Shown in pieces: positions 1-9,641 of a DNA stretch of 64,000 bases (positions within the stretch are counted from its first letter, which is position 1; each line of letters opens with the position of its first letter). Both the position numbers and the translations under genes were made by a program. The stretch spans positions 62,001-126,000 of the forward strand of contig DAHUXH010000008.1 in the NCBI GenBank assembly GCA_027307235.1. Direction: 5' to 3'. The stretch comes from Vulcanimicrobiota bacterium. Its GTDB lineage: Bacteria > Vulcanimicrobiota > Vulcanimicrobiia > Vulcanimicrobiales > Vulcanimicrobiaceae. The notes beneath the pieces are model-generated. The model ran no database searches, had not been told where the DNA came from, and was given only the letters and a program-made list of their open reading frames with translations.

Positions 1-1
1 G

Positions 2-424
2 AACGACGAGGAGTTGCGCGCGGCCGCGCGCTTGGCCAACATCGACGACTTCATCATCTCGCTGCCCGACGGCTACGCGACGGTGGTCGGCGAGCGCGGT
101 CACAAACTCTCCGGCGGCGAGCGTCAGCGCCTAGCGATCGCCCGAGTCTTGCTGAAGGATCCGCGCATCCTCATTCTCGACGAAGCGACGAGCGCGCTCG
201 ACTCGCAAAATGAAGCCGCGATTCAGAGCGCGCTCGAGGTTGCGATGCGCGGGCGCACCACGCTCGCCATCGCGCACCGCCTTTCCACCATCGTCTCGGC
301 CGACGTCATCTTCGTCGTCGACGCCGGCCGCGTTATCGAGAGCGGGACGCACGCTGTGCTGCTCGCGCGCAACGGCCCGTACGCTCGCCTCTACCGGACT
401 CAGTACAGAGAAGCGGTGTCGTGA
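2..424 (+). CDS. ABC exporter, C-terminal part of nucleotide-binding domain (partial, cut by window start)
   Basis: The reading frame is open from base 2, so only the last ~140 residues of a longer protein are present. They contain, in order, the D-loop-side half of an ABC ATPase: signature [13 protein letters not shown], Walker [13 protein letters not shown], and the switch-His segment IAHRLST. The short tail after the ATPase (about 35 residues) is typical of ABC exporters in which an N-terminal six-helix membrane domain is fused to a C-terminal ATPase (MsbA/LmrA type). The membrane domain lies outside the window, so the substrate (lipid, peptide or drug) cannot be named. Seen: the motifs. 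Known: such half-transporters dimerise in the inner membrane. Inferred: exporter class, from the sequence style around the signature. Confidence 0.9.
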   Translation, partial: NDEELRAAARLANIDDFIISLPDGYATVVGERGHKLSGGERQRLAIARVLLKDPRILILDEATSALDSQNEAAIQSALEVAMRGRTTLAIAHRLSTIVSADVIFVVDAGRVIESGTHAVLLARNGPYARLYRTQYREAVS

Positions 425-432
425 CCGAACGC

Positions 433-684
433 TTATCGGGCGCCGGCCTGGATGCCGAGATTGACCTGCTCGATGGCTTCATTGGCGAGGTTGATCGCAT
501 TGACGCGGTGTCCGTCTTTGTCGGGGACCGCCATGTTCAACTGATTGACCGCTGACTGGAGTTGATTGTGCGCGGTCCACATGTGGCCCTGATAGGCGAA
601 GGCGACGCCGGTGAACGTCGAACCGAGAAGCAGGCCGAGGACGAAGAGAACGGGCGCAATCGCGCGGGAAGACAACTGACGCAT
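433..684 (-). CDS. small secreted helical protein
   Basis: An 83-residue protein. Start chosen at 684 because AAAGGAGC lies just upstream; an ATG seven codons earlier has no such site. Residues 1-31 form a signal peptide (basic RQLSSR, a long Leu/Val-rich core, then GVAFA before YQGHMW). The mature part is about 52 residues with amphipathic spacing: MWTAHNQLQSAVNQLN, then a polar turn PDKDGHR, then AINLANEAIEQVNLGI, suggesting a two-helix hairpin. The two His and the DKDGHR turn could bind metal, but this is speculation. It is convergent with the ABC exporter gene and 9 bp from its stop. I do not recognise a named family. Confidence 0.75.
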   Translation of the reverse strand: MRQLSSRAIAPVLFVLGLLLGSTFTGVAFAYQGHMWTAHNQLQSAVNQLNMAVPDKDGHRVNAINLANEAIEQVNLGIQAGAR

Positions 685-816
685 GGAAGCTCCTTTCGAT
701 AACATGAGTGCGTGTCATGACTCTACCTCGGCCCTGCGCACGGTGCAATGAAAACGCGATGAGATCGGCGCTCGCCGCGGACAGGCGCCGCCCGGGGCCG
801 CGTAGTAGAGACGGAA
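685..816. other. intergenic region, divergent promoters expected
   Basis: About 130 bases separate the leftward secreted-protein gene from the rightward ABC ATPase gene. It should hold promoters for both. I see no convincing sigma-70 box pair, no long dyad and no RNA gene. Confidence 0.4.
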
Positions 817-1517
<701 letters not shown>

Positions 1518-1521
<4 letters not shown>

Positions 1522-3071
1522 GCGATCTCGCCGCACTCGCCTACCTCGAATCACGCCGTTTTGTCAACGCCATGCGCGGCGTGCGGCGTTCGCCTTCCCG
1601 GTTGATTCTGTGGCTGCTCTTTGCGGTTTGGATATCGTTCACCATATTCGGACGTCTCCGCAATGTCACCAAGCTGGGAGTTTCGCTTCAAGATCCGGCG
1701 GGGTCGATCGTCGGGCTTGGCGCGATCGTGCTGCTCGCGGCCTCCGCGATCAACGGTGCGCGCGGAAGCATCGGCACGTTCAACGGCGCTGCCGACGCGC
1801 ATTTTCTCAACATGTCACGTCTGTCCGAGCGAACGGTCGTGCTGTGGCTGCAGGTGCGTTCGTCAGTCATGCTGCTGCTGCGCATCGGCATCGTTATTGT
1901 TTTTTATGCAGCGCTGTATACCAGGAGCAATGCCCCGGGCGCCGCGATCGCGATGATCCTCGTGGGCGCGCTCGCCATGCTTCTGCCGCTGCCGAGTTTT
2001 GAACTCGCCCGCCGCCTCGGACAAGCGCCGGTCATCGCGCTCGCCGCACTTGCAGGCGGCTCGGCCGCGATTTGCGTCGGCATCGTCGCGCTCGCGATCG
2101 CGATGCCGCAACTCGCGCCCTACGCAAACGCAGTCGAGCATCTGGGCATCGGGACGATCGTCACCGCGTTGTGGAGCGGAAACCCGCGAGACTTAGCGGT
2201 GCTCGCCGCAATCGCGATCGCCGTCCCGGTAGCCGGTGCATTCGATGCGCGCAATCTCTTCCCCGAACTCTACGTCGCGTCGCTGAAATCGAGAGCGCAC
2301 CGGCTGCGCGCCGGAACGTGGCGTCAATTCCAAAAACCCAAGAGCGGCGTGACCACCGCTGCGTCGGCAACCACGATGTTGAGCGGCCCGTTCACGGTCT
2401 TCTGGATGCAACGCATCACCCTGATGCGCTCGCCGGGTGCGCGCTTGATCTTGTTCGGCGGACTTGCGCTCGCGCTCGTCGGCGGCATCGCCGGCGGCAT
2501 GTATTCCAGACACGACCCGAGTGCCTTCTACAGCATACTGCTCACAAGCTTCTCCGTGCTGAACATCTTGCTCGCCATCTCCGGCGTCTCGCTCGCACAG
2601 GACCTCGGCAAGCCGATATGGTGGATGGGCTCCGGCTCCACGTTTGTCAAACTCGTGACCTGGTGTGTCGGAACATCGCTCCAGGCTTCCCTCGTTCTAT
2701 TGACCGCCGTTGTCAGCGCCGGCATCGCCGCGGGCGAGCCGGCGGCTACGGGGATCGCCGCCTGCGTCGCCATCTTGCTGCCGCCGATGGTTCGCGCGAT
2801 CGGCGTCGTGACGTTCTCGTTCTTCCCGGCGGCGATCGATCAGCGCGGTCCGCTCGCGGTCATCCGCGTCTTCACCATCTACGCGTTCTTCCTTCCGATC
2901 GCGATCGTCGGCGTGATCGCCGGAGTTCTGCTCAACAACATCCCGGCCGGCATCGTTTTCGGCACCTGCACCGCCGTCGCCGAGGGTCTGCTTTGTCTCT
3001 TCATCGCCGCACGCCGCATCGAAGAACACGGAGCCGAATACGCGGGCCCGGAGGCTTTGCAGCCCGCTTAA
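1518..3071 (+). CDS. ABC transporter membrane permease subunit
   Basis: A 517-residue polytopic membrane protein beginning [15 protein letters not shown]; the ATG at 1518 sits in an ATGA overlap with the ATPase gene, which fixes the start, although the frame is open far upstream. Hydrophobic segments are numerous, roughly ten to twelve, for example [16 protein letters not shown] near residue 30, [13 protein letters not shown] near 70, and a C-terminal pair around [20 protein letters not shown] cytoplasmic-looking basic stretch ([19 protein letters not shown]) lies near the middle, which suggests two membrane halves. It has no ATPase motifs. Role inferred from coupling to the ATPase: the pore of an exporter. 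It ends convergently, overlapping the scoB stop by four bases. Confidence 0.85.
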
Positions 3072-3736
3072 ACTCCGGCGGGTATGCGCATGCCGGTAGG
3101 CGGCGCCGAGATCAGGAGCTTGGCCCCGGTGGCGGATTGAACGTCGGCAGCGGTGACGCCGGGAGCGAGCTCGCGCAACACCAAACCCTCAGGCGTGACG
3201 TCGATCACCGCGAGATCGGAGATGATCTGATGCACGACGCGACGACCGGTGAGCGGGAGATCGCACTCGGTGACGATCTTGTGCGCGTTGCCCTTGGCGA
3301 CATGCTCCATCATCACGATGACGCGCTTGGCACCGTGCACCAAATCCATCGCGCCGCCCATGCCCTTGACCATCTTTCCGGGAATCATCCAGTTGGCGAG
3401 ATCGCCATGCTGCGATACCTGCATCGCACCGAGCACCGCGAGATCGATGTGTCCGCCGCGAATCATGCCGAACGAAAGCGATGAGTCGAAGAACGCCGCG
3501 CCCGCAAGCACGGTCACGGTCTCTTTTCCGGCGTTGATCAGATCGGGGTCTTCTTCACCCTCGTACGGATACGGCCCCATGCCCAAGATGCCGTTCTCGC
3601 TCTGCAATACAACGGTGATGCCCGGCGGCACGTAGTTGGGAATAAGCGTCGGAAGGCCGATGCCGAGATTGACGTACTGTCCGTCGCGCAGTTCTTGCGC
3701 GACCCGTGCGGCCAGTTGCGTGCGTGTCAACGCCAT
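3068..3736 (-). CDS. scoB: 3-oxoacid CoA-transferase subunit B
   Basis: A 222-residue beta subunit of the succinyl-CoA:3-ketoacid CoA-transferase type, which moves CoA from succinyl-CoA to acetoacetate or a similar ketoacid. The catalytic Glu is E47 in LQSENGILG, the thioester-forming residue of this family. The glycine-rich [11 protein letters not shown] segment at 23-33 and [18 protein letters not shown] are also family hallmarks. Start ATG 3736 is preceded by GGAGGGAAACTAAG, and the scoA stop lies one base upstream, so A and B are translated as a pair. With the divergent acyl-CoA dehydrogenase next door, the context is ketone-body or short-chain acyl-CoA catabolism. A closely related acetate or butyrate CoA-transferase specificity cannot be excluded. 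Confidence 0.93.
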   Translation of the reverse strand: MALTRTQLAARVAQELRDGQYVNLGIGLPTLIPNYVPPGITVVLQSENGILGMGPYPYEGEEDPDLINAGKETVTVLAGAAFFDSSLSFGMIRGGHIDLAVLGAMQVSQHGDLANWMIPGKMVKGMGGAMDLVHGAKRVIVMMEHVAKGNAHKIVTECDLPLTGRRVVHQIISDLAVIDVTPEGLVLRELAPGVTAADVQSATGAKLLISAPPTGMRIPAGV

Positions 3737-3737
3737 C

Positions 3738-4496
3738 TTAGTTTCCCTCCCGCTTGCGCGTGGTCACGCGCTCGATGCGTTTCCCGCCGCTGCCGACGTG
3801 CACGACACGTTGAACGAAGATGCCGGGCAGATGCACGTCTTGCGGATCGATGGCGCCGGGTTCCACCAGTTCTTCGACTTCGGCTATGGTAATTTTTCCG
3901 GCCATCGCGCAGAGCGGATTGAAGTTGCGCGTCGCCTTGTGAAAGATCAGATTTCCCATGCGATCGCCGATCGACGCGCGCACGAGGGCGAAGTCGCAGA
4001 CGATGCCGCGCTCCATGACATACTCCTTGCCGTCGAACGTGCGCGTCTCTTTCTTGGGTGACGGAACGGCAACGCTGCCGTCGCCGTTGTAGCGCCACGG
4101 CAACCCGCCGTCGGCAACCTGGCTGCCGACTCCGGCCGGCGTGTAGAAGGCGGGAATGCCGCATCCGCCCGCGCGCAAGCGCTCGGCGAGCGTGCCTTGC
4201 GGAACGAGTTCGACTTCCAACTCACCGCAGAGATACTGGCGTTCGAATTCCTTGTTCTCGCCGACATACGAACCGGTGGTGCGCGCGATGCGCTTGTGGT
4301 CGAGCAGCACGCCGAGTCCCCAGCCGTCGACGCCGCAGTTGTTCGATACCGTCACGAGATCGGTCGCGCCGGTCGCGAGCAGCGCTTGGATCAGGTTGTG
4401 CGGAATGCCGTTGAGCCCGAAGCCGCCGACCGCGAGCGACGCCCCGCTGGGAATATCCGCCACGGCCTGGGCGCATGAGGCAAAGACCTTGTCCAT
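3738..4496 (-). CDS. scoA: 3-oxoacid CoA-transferase subunit A
   Basis: A 252-residue alpha subunit of the ketoacid CoA-transferase. Family marks are the N-terminal [17 protein letters not shown] (residues about 20-36), the [12 protein letters not shown] segment, the [16 protein letters not shown] glycine-rich stretch, and FDGKEYVME with [14 protein letters not shown] in the second half. It leads the scoA-scoB operon; scoB starts one base after this stop. The 89-base gap to the divergent acyl-CoA dehydrogenase gene must hold both promoters, so the two units may be co-regulated. Confidence 0.93.
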   Translation of the reverse strand: MDKVFASCAQAVADIPSGASLAVGGFGLNGIPHNLIQALLATGATDLVTVSNNCGVDGWGLGVLLDHKRIARTTGSYVGENKEFERQYLCGELEVELVPQGTLAERLRAGGCGIPAFYTPAGVGSQVADGGLPWRYNGDGSVAVPSPKKETRTFDGKEYVMERGIVCDFALVRASIGDRMGNLIFHKATRNFNPLCAMAGKITIAEVEELVEPGAIDPQDVHLPGIFVQRVVHVGSGGKRIERVTTRKREGN

Positions 4497-4585
4497 AGGT
4501 GTGCGAGATAGTCTCTTTTACCAAGAAAACCCTCGCGTTCGTAGAACCGTCATTCCGACCCGTCCCAGGAGTAAGGAACAACCCA
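4497..4585. promoter_or_regulatory. divergent promoter region, scoAB / acyl-CoA dehydrogenase
   Basis: An 89-base spacer between two divergent catabolic units. The sco side is open frame as well, but the CoA-dehydrogenase start at 4586 has a ribosome site CAGGAGTAAGG, so this stretch is non-coding. I cannot point to boxes with confidence; the region is inferred to be regulatory from geometry alone. Confidence 0.45.
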
Positions 4586-5749
4586 ATGGCTATGGCTATC
4601 GACCAACACGCAACGTCCGAAGAGGAAGCGATGATGCTCGCCGTCGTGCGCGACCTCGTTTCCGAAAAAGTCGCACCGCGCGCCGCCGAGATCGACGAGA
4701 GCGGCGAGTTTCCGTGGGACCTTAAGGAGCTATTTGCGCAGAACGACCTGCTCGGCATCCCGATTCCCGAGGAGTACGGTGGGCTCGGCGGCAGTTTCGT
4801 GACCTATGTGAAGGTGGTCGAGGAGATCGCCAAGGCATGCGCCTCGAGTTCGCTGATCGTCGCCGTTCAAGAACTCGGCATGCTGCCGATCCTTATCGGC
4901 GGCAATGACGAACAGAAGAAACGCCTCCTTCCTACCATCGCCTCCGGTAAAAAGATCGCCGCGTACGCGCTCACCGAGGTGTCGAGCGGCTCCGATGCGC
5001 TCGGCTCGATGCGAACGCGCGCCGAGAAGCAGGGCGAGAACTACGTCCTCAACGGGCAGAAGATTTGGATTACCAACGGAAGCGTGGCCGACGTCGTCTG
5101 CGTCTTCGCGGTGACCGACCCGTCGGCCGGATCGCGCGGCGTGAGCGCGTTCGTCGTCGAAAAGGGCATGCCGGGCTTCATCGTCGGTAAGAAAGAGAAA
5201 AAGATGGGCATTCGCGGGTCACCGACGGTCGAGCTCGTCTTCGACAACTGCGTGGTTCCGGCCAAGAATCGCCTCGGTGAGGAGGGCGAAGGCTTCAAGA
5301 TCGCCATGAAGGTGCTGGACAAATCGCGCCCCGGCATCGCCGCCCAAGCGCTGGGCATCGCGGCCGGTGCGCTCGAGTACGCGACCAACTACGCCAAGGA
5401 GCGCGAGGCCTTCGGCAAGCCGATCGGTCAGCATCAGGGCGTCGGGTTCATGCTCGCCGACATGAAGACCGAGGTCGAGGCCGCTCGCCTTCTGCTATAC
5501 GAGGCAGCCCGCAAATGCGACACGGGTGCGCCCGACGTCTCGCTTTGGGCGTCGATGGCCAAACTGAAGTGCGGCGACGTCGCCATGTCGGTGACGACCG
5601 ATGCGGTTCAGGTCCTCGGCGGCTTCGGCTATTCGGCCGAGTACCCGGTCGAGCGGATGATGCGCGACGCCAAGATCACGCAGATCTATGAAGGCACCCA
5701 GCAGATTCAGCGCCTGGTCATCGCGCGAGCGATGGTCGGCAAGAGGTAG
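4586..5749 (+). CDS. acyl-CoA dehydrogenase
   Basis: A 387-residue flavoprotein that introduces the alpha-beta double bond into an acyl-CoA, passing electrons to ETF. ATG 4586 is chosen because of the upstream CAGGAGTAAGG and because residue 1 then matches the usual family length; the open frame begins 29 codons earlier. Family segments: IPIPEEYGGLGG near 58, ALTEVSSGSDA near 132, ITNGSVADV near 160, RMMRDAKITQIYEGT near the end. The base is E369 in IYEGTQQIQR, the position used by short/medium-chain (and glutaryl- or butyryl-) dehydrogenases. Divergent from scoAB. Exact chain length is not readable. Confidence 0.95.
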   Translation: MAMAIDQHATSEEEAMMLAVVRDLVSEKVAPRAAEIDESGEFPWDLKELFAQNDLLGIPIPEEYGGLGGSFVTYVKVVEEIAKACASSSLIVAVQELGMLPILIGGNDEQKKRLLPTIASGKKIAAYALTEVSSGSDALGSMRTRAEKQGENYVLNGQKIWITNGSVADVVCVFAVTDPSAGSRGVSAFVVEKGMPGFIVGKKEKKMGIRGSPTVELVFDNCVVPAKNRLGEEGEGFKIAMKVLDKSRPGIAAQALGIAAGALEYATNYAKEREAFGKPIGQHQGVGFMLADMKTEVEAARLLLYEAARKCDTGAPDVSLWASMAKLKCGDVAMSVTTDAVQVLGGFGYSAEYPVERMMRDAKITQIYEGTQQIQRLVIARAMVGKR

Positions 5750-5773
5750 GGGCACCTCCCGGTCGAACCTTTC

Positions 5774-5809
5774 GGGCGTTGCGCTTCGTTGATTCGAAGT
5801 GCGGCGCCC
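5774..5809 (+). terminator. probable terminator hairpin after acyl-CoA dehydrogenase
   Basis: A 15-bp stem (5774-5788 with 5795-5809) around a six-base loop TTGATT, containing three G.T pairs on the + strand and no mismatch. It starts 24 bases after the stop at 5749. The following bases TTCATGTTTC are only weakly T-rich, so termination strength is uncertain. Confidence 0.6.
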
Positions 5810-5893
5810 TTCATGTTTCGGGAGCAGGCGGGCGTGCGTGCCGGTGCGAGAAGCACCGGGTTTTCACCATGGGTTGAAAGGGGGGAAATACAT

Positions 5894-6100
5894 ATGAAAA
5901 AGATGATCGCATCGTTCGCTGCCGCCGCGTTTCTGTTGACCGGCACGGCGATGGCCGCAGCTCCGGCGTCGCCGAAGCCCGCCGCCAAGACCACCACGAT
6001 GAAGTCGCACTCGATGATGAAGTCGGGCTCGATGATGAAGTCGCACTCGATGATGAAGTCGACGAAGAAACCGGCTGCCAAGCCCAGCTCGAAGCCGTAG
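5894..6100 (+). CDS. small secreted Met/Lys/Ser repeat protein
   Basis: A 68-residue protein. Start ATG 5894 is chosen because a purine-rich AAGGGGGGAAAT precedes it and a signal peptide then begins at residue 1 (KKMIASFAAAAFLLTGTAMA, cleavage about residue 20-22). The mature part is Ala/Pro/Lys rich and carries a six-residue repeat MKSHSM / MKSGSM / MKSHSM encoded by three 18-bp DNA repeats (5999-6052). Tandem Met/Lys motifs of this kind occur in small periplasmic proteins of unknown role; Met and His could bind copper, but nothing here proves it. It has its own hairpin terminator at 6142, so it is probably a monocistronic, abundant transcript. Confidence 0.8.
   Translation: MKKMIASFAAAAFLLTGTAMAAAPASPKPAAKTTTMKSHSMMKSGSMMKSHSMMKSTKKPAAKPSSKP
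5999..6052 (+). repeat. three tandem 18-bp coding repeats
   Basis: Three successive units of the form ATGAAGTCG(C/G)(A/G)CTCGATG at 5999-6016, 6017-6034 and 6035-6052, followed by a fourth partial unit. They encode the MKSxSM repeat and are near-identical at the DNA level, so they can slip and change copy number. Confidence 0.9.
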
Positions 6101-6141
6101 TTTCAACACCGCGACCGAACACAACGTCATTTTCCAAAATA

Positions 6142-6179
6142 AAACGGTGCGGACCCGACCGCGCCGTTTCTTATTTTTT
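6142..6179. terminator. bidirectional intrinsic terminator
   Basis: An 11-bp stem AAACGGTGCGG (6142-6152) with its partner at 6159-6169, loop ACCCGA, one G.T pair, then CTTATTTTTT. The other strand also has a T-run because the stem is flanked by AAAATAA on the left. It lies between the convergent repeat-protein gene and the VIT1-type gene and can serve both. Confidence 0.9.
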
Positions 6180-6184
6180 CACGT

Positions 6185-6946
6185 TCAGCCGCCGAGCGAG
6201 AGCGATTTCATGCCGAAGAGCGGCGGGATGAAATGACCGGCGAGAAACGACACCGCGAAGACGCACGAGCCCCACAACGCGATCTCGAGTCCGCGCAGCA
6301 CCGCATTTTTTGACGACAACCTGCCGGCGTAGAATCCCGTAATGAACAATCCCGCCAAGGCGAGCGCGGCACTCGCGATCAATAGCGAACGCTGCGATGC
6401 CGCGAAGAAATAGGGAAAGACCGGGAGCAGTGAACCGGCGGCGTACGACAATGCCATCGCGAACGCGGGACGGACGCTCGACGAGTCGGCGACGCGCGGG
6501 TCGATGCCGAACTCATCGCGCATCATCTCGTAGAGGTAGATTTCGGGGTTCTTCTCCAAGCGCTTGACGATCATGTGCGCTTCGTCCGCGCTGAAGCCTT
6601 TTTGCTTGTAGTACGCAACCTGCTCGGCGAACTCTTCGGCGGGATTGTCGGTCATCTCGCCTTGTTCGAGTTCGATCGCCGCGCGAACGACCTCGCGCTC
6701 CGATTTCGCTCCCTGATATTCGCCGACGCCCATCGAGAGCGCACCGGAGAGCAAGGCGAGCAGTCCGCTCATCAGCACGACTTCGTGATTGCTGGTCGCG
6801 ACGCCAAGACCGCTGACGATACCCATCGTCGTCAAAATACCGTCCTTGGCGCCGAAGACCACCTCTCGAACGTCGCGTTGGCGTTCCAGACGACGCCGTT
6901 GCGGCGTGTCGGGAATGCGCGGCTTGACCGCTCGCCAGCTATCCAC
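6185..6946 (-). CDS. VIT1/CCC1-family iron/manganese transporter
   Basis: A 253-residue membrane protein. The N-terminal third holds the family signature VVFGAKDGILTTMGIVSG (about residues 29-46), which is the first helix of VIT1/CCC1 metal:proton antiporters, followed by a helix LLALLSGALSMGVGEY. A cytoplasmic, Glu-rich segment (roughly residues 80-150, EREVVRAAIELEQGEM and EEFAEQVAYYKQK) resembles the metal-binding domain between TM2 and TM3. Three more helices follow from about 165. Likely moves Fe2+ or Mn2+ out of the cytoplasm for detoxification. Start is GTG 6946, sharing one base with the stop of the upstream peptidase gene (TAGTG), so the pair is coupled. Confidence 0.9.
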   Translation of the reverse strand: MDSWRAVKPRIPDTPQRRRLERQRDVREVVFGAKDGILTTMGIVSGLGVATSNHEVVLMSGLLALLSGALSMGVGEYQGAKSEREVVRAAIELEQGEMTDNPAEEFAEQVAYYKQKGFSADEAHMIVKRLEKNPEIYLYEMMRDEFGIDPRVADSSSVRPAFAMALSYAAGSLLPVFPYFFAASQRSLLIASAALALAGLFITGFYAGRLSSKNAVLRGLEIALWGSCVFAVSFLAGHFIPPLFGMKSLSLGG

Positions 6947-9066
6947 TACAGAGCCTGCTCCCAGAACTGCAGCATGCGCGTGAAGAGATGGCGGCGCTGC
7001 GCCAATCCCGCGATGCTGTGCGTCTTGCGCGGATAGACGTACAGATCGACGCCGGTCTTGTCCGCTTCGATGAACTTCTGCAGCAGGTCGATCGTGTTGG
7101 CCATATGCACGTTGTCATCGGAGGTGCCGTGGCTGAGCAGCAAACGTCCGTGAAGGTTGGCCGCGGCGGTCAGCACCGAACTCGTGTCGTAGGCTTGCGC
7201 CTGGGCGTCGGGCATGCCCATGTAGCGCTCGGTGTAGATGCTGTCGTAGAGGTGCCAATCGGTTACCGGAGCGACGGCCGCGCCCGCCTTCCACAGCGTC
7301 GAGTGCGTCAGCGCGAAGGTCGTCTCGTACCCGCCGAAACTCCATCCCCAGATGCCCAAGCGCGCCGGATCGACATACGGCAGCGACGACAGATAATGCG
7401 CGCCGATCTCTTGTCCGGCCAGTGATCCCGGGCCGAAGTTGTGATAGAGCACGCGAACGTGTTTGTCGCTGGAAACCTGCGAACCGGGACCGTCGATCGA
7501 GAAAACGATGAACCCGGCGCGCGCCAGCAGTTGATGGTAGAGCGCGGTCTGATAGCCGAAACCGTTCGTGGTGGTAGGCGCGTCCGGCCCGCCGTAAACG
7601 TACGTCACCACCGGGTACTTCTTGTGTTCGTCAAAGTTCGGCGGCAAGATCATCGTGGCATCGAGCGGGCCGTACGTCGAGGGCACTTCCAGCATCTTCA
7701 CCGGGAGCAAACTGCTCGCGAGATCGGCATCGCGCGGCGCGAGCATCATCGCGCTCATCGATGCTACGTCAACGAGCGTGGTCTGCGGCGGATCGTTGAG
7801 CGTTGAGTACGTGTCGGTGAACGCATCGGCCGTCGGCGCGAGCGACACCGAGTGGACGCCGGCCGTCGGGGTGAGGTTGCGCGGCGCGCCCGCGTCCAGC
7901 GGATAGGCGACGAGCGCGCGATCGCGGCGCGTCGGGTAAGCAACACTCGCGAATGCGACACCGTTGCGTGCGTCGATACCGCTGATCGAGAAGACGCGAT
8001 CGGTTCCCGAGAGCCGTTTGAGATCGCCTGCCGCACTGCGCACGTACAGCCCATCGGTGTCGTCACGATCGAGCAACCACACCGAACGCCCATCGGGCAG
8101 CCAATGCGGAAGCGGCTGCACGTCGACCCACGTGTCGCTGGATTGCGAATAGAGCGTCGCCGGCGTTCCGGTTGCGGCTTGCCAGTCGTCGAAGCGCACG
8201 TTGGTCTGCGCGCGATTGATGATCTCGGCGATCAGGTCCTTGGTGCCCGCTCGCCAGTCGAACGCAGCGATATACTCGTCACGCGGCGCCGCATCGTACA
8301 CCAAACGATCGTTGCCGCCGGTCGCATTGACGACGCGCAGCGAGACCTTCGGGTTGGCTTCACCCGAGAGCGGATAGCGCTCGTAGTGAATCACGTCGTC
8401 GGTCGGAATGAAATCAACGATCGGAAAATTCGTGACCGTACGCTCGTCGATGTGCAGATACGCGATCTGCTTGCCGTCGGACGACCATGCGAACCCGTGT
8501 CGAATGCTCAGTTCTTCCGGATACACCCAGTCGAGATCGGCATTGGTGGCAACCGTCGCTTTGCCGCCGGTGGTGATGCGATGTGTGGTCACCGACGCCC
8601 CGAGCGTCGCCACGTACAGATCGCCGTCGCGCACGAAGGCGACCGCGTCGCCCAGCGGCGACCAGCGCGGATCGCCCGCATCGGCGGCGATCAGCGTCGC
8701 CTTCGCGTCGGAGACTTCAAGTGCGTACAATTTGCCGGCAACATAGACCAGCAAACGGCTGCCGTCCGGCGACCAGCCCGCCGCGTTCGGCGTGCTCGCG
8801 GCGCCAAAGGCCTTCGTATCCAGCAGGACGCGCGATTGCTTCGTCGCGACGTCGTAGATGCGCAGCGGAACCGCGATCGACGTGTCCTGCTTGCCCTCGA
8901 CGTAGACGAACTGCTTGCCGTTGGGCGACCACTCCACGCCCCCCGGCTGCGCCCCCCAGGGCAACTCTTGGGAAAATACTGTGTCGAGCGTCAGCCCAGC
9001 GGCTGACGCGACCGAGCCGGCACACAAGAAGGCGACGGCGGTAGCGAACGCACGAAAGAACTTCAT
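6946..9066 (-). CDS. secreted dipeptidyl-peptidase IV-like S9 serine peptidase
   Basis: A 706-residue secreted peptidase. Residues 1-22 are a signal peptide (FFRAFATAVAFLCAGSVASA). Residues about 30-440 form a beta-propeller with repeated WSPxG/SPDG blades and the DPP IV substrate-recognition motif DWVYPEEL, whose Glu pair binds the free N-terminus. The alpha/beta-hydrolase domain holds S576 in WGWSFGGYE, D650 in HGTSDDNVH and H683 in KTHSI, with the spacing of DPP IV (S9B). It should remove N-terminal dipeptides in the periplasm or outside the cell. Together with the two S9 genes at 10.9-14.9 kb it suggests peptide scavenging. Its stop shares a base with the metal-transporter start. Confidence 0.93.
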   Translation of the reverse strand: MKFFRAFATAVAFLCAGSVASAAGLTLDTVFSQELPWGAQPGGVEWSPNGKQFVYVEGKQDTSIAVPLRIYDVATKQSRVLLDTKAFGAASTPNAAGWSPDGSRLLVYVAGKLYALEVSDAKATLIAADAGDPRWSPLGDAVAFVRDGDLYVATLGASVTTHRITTGGKATVATNADLDWVYPEELSIRHGFAWSSDGKQIAYLHIDERTVTNFPIVDFIPTDDVIHYERYPLSGEANPKVSLRVVNATGGNDRLVYDAAPRDEYIAAFDWRAGTKDLIAEIINRAQTNVRFDDWQAATGTPATLYSQSSDTWVDVQPLPHWLPDGRSVWLLDRDDTDGLYVRSAAGDLKRLSGTDRVFSISGIDARNGVAFASVAYPTRRDRALVAYPLDAGAPRNLTPTAGVHSVSLAPTADAFTDTYSTLNDPPQTTLVDVASMSAMMLAPRDADLASSLLPVKMLEVPSTYGPLDATMILPPNFDEHKKYPVVTYVYGGPDAPTTTNGFGYQTALYHQLLARAGFIVFSIDGPGSQVSSDKHVRVLYHNFGPGSLAGQEIGAHYLSSLPYVDPARLGIWGWSFGGYETTFALTHSTLWKAGAAVAPVTDWHLYDSIYTERYMGMPDAQAQAYDTSSVLTAAANLHGRLLLSHGTSDDNVHMANTIDLLQKFIEADKTGVDLYVYPRKTHSIAGLAQRRHLFTRMLQFWEQAL

Positions 9067-9099
9067 GTACGGGAGTTACGCACCGCGAGCCGAGAATAC

Positions 9100-9627
9100 A
9101 TGCCCGCGATGCCAGACCCGATGGATCCCGAATTCACCGCACAGAACCCGATCGTCGAAGCCGCGACGCGATTGCGGGCTCGCCGCGAACTCGCGGCCGC
9201 CATCGACGCGACGGCCGGCGAGGCCGCGGCCGCCCGCTTCGACGACGCGCAGGCCGCTCTGCGCGCTTTCGGCGATCAGCTCGCGCTCGGCTGCCGCCGC
9301 CTCGGCGCGATCCTCGGCAGCGGCAGCGTGAAGTTCATCCGGCTCGAACGGCCGCTGCGCCTGCGCCTGCGCTTTGCCGACGAGCGCGTGAGTCTCGAGC
9401 TAGACGACGTCCATCAATTGGTTCGCATCACCGGTATGGGGCTCGACGGAGACTATCAATTCGACCCGGCCGCAGATGTGCCATCGCTGATCAACATCTC
9501 CCAGCTCTCGACCGAAGCCGCCTACGGGCAGCGCCTGACCCCCTCGTCACTGCTCAAGCACGTCGCACGCGACGCGGAACTACCCCGCCCACCGCACCTC
9601 GGAGCTTCAGGTCCTCTGCAGTTCTAG
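9100..9627 (+). CDS. conserved-looking hypothetical protein
   Basis: A 175-residue soluble protein with no signal peptide or membrane segment. The first 75 residues are Ala/Arg/Glu rich and probably helical; the rest is more globular, with LELDDVHQLVRITGMGLDGDYQFD around residues 110-132 and SLINISQLSTEAAYG near 140. The coding bias (GC-rich third positions, no rare stretches) supports a real gene. I recognise no domain. The start at 9100 could also be the ATG at 9109. It is divergent from the DPP IV-like gene across 33 bases. Confidence 0.65.
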   Translation: MPAMPDPMDPEFTAQNPIVEAATRLRARRELAAAIDATAGEAAAARFDDAQAALRAFGDQLALGCRRLGAILGSGSVKFIRLERPLRLRLRFADERVSLELDDVHQLVRITGMGLDGDYQFDPAADVPSLINISQLSTEAAYGQRLTPSSLLKHVARDAELPRPPHLGASGPLQF

Positions 9628-9641
9628 GTGGGGGACGGCAG

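Noticed and set aside
421-552. A short frame starting GTG at the end of the ABC exporter gene (overlap GTGA).
   Set aside because: It is antisense to the small secreted protein, which has a clear signal peptide and ribosome site.
2072-3484. A 470-residue open frame across the permease and scoB genes.
   Set aside because: It is Arg/His-rich, spans two convergent real genes in the wrong frame and has no domain.
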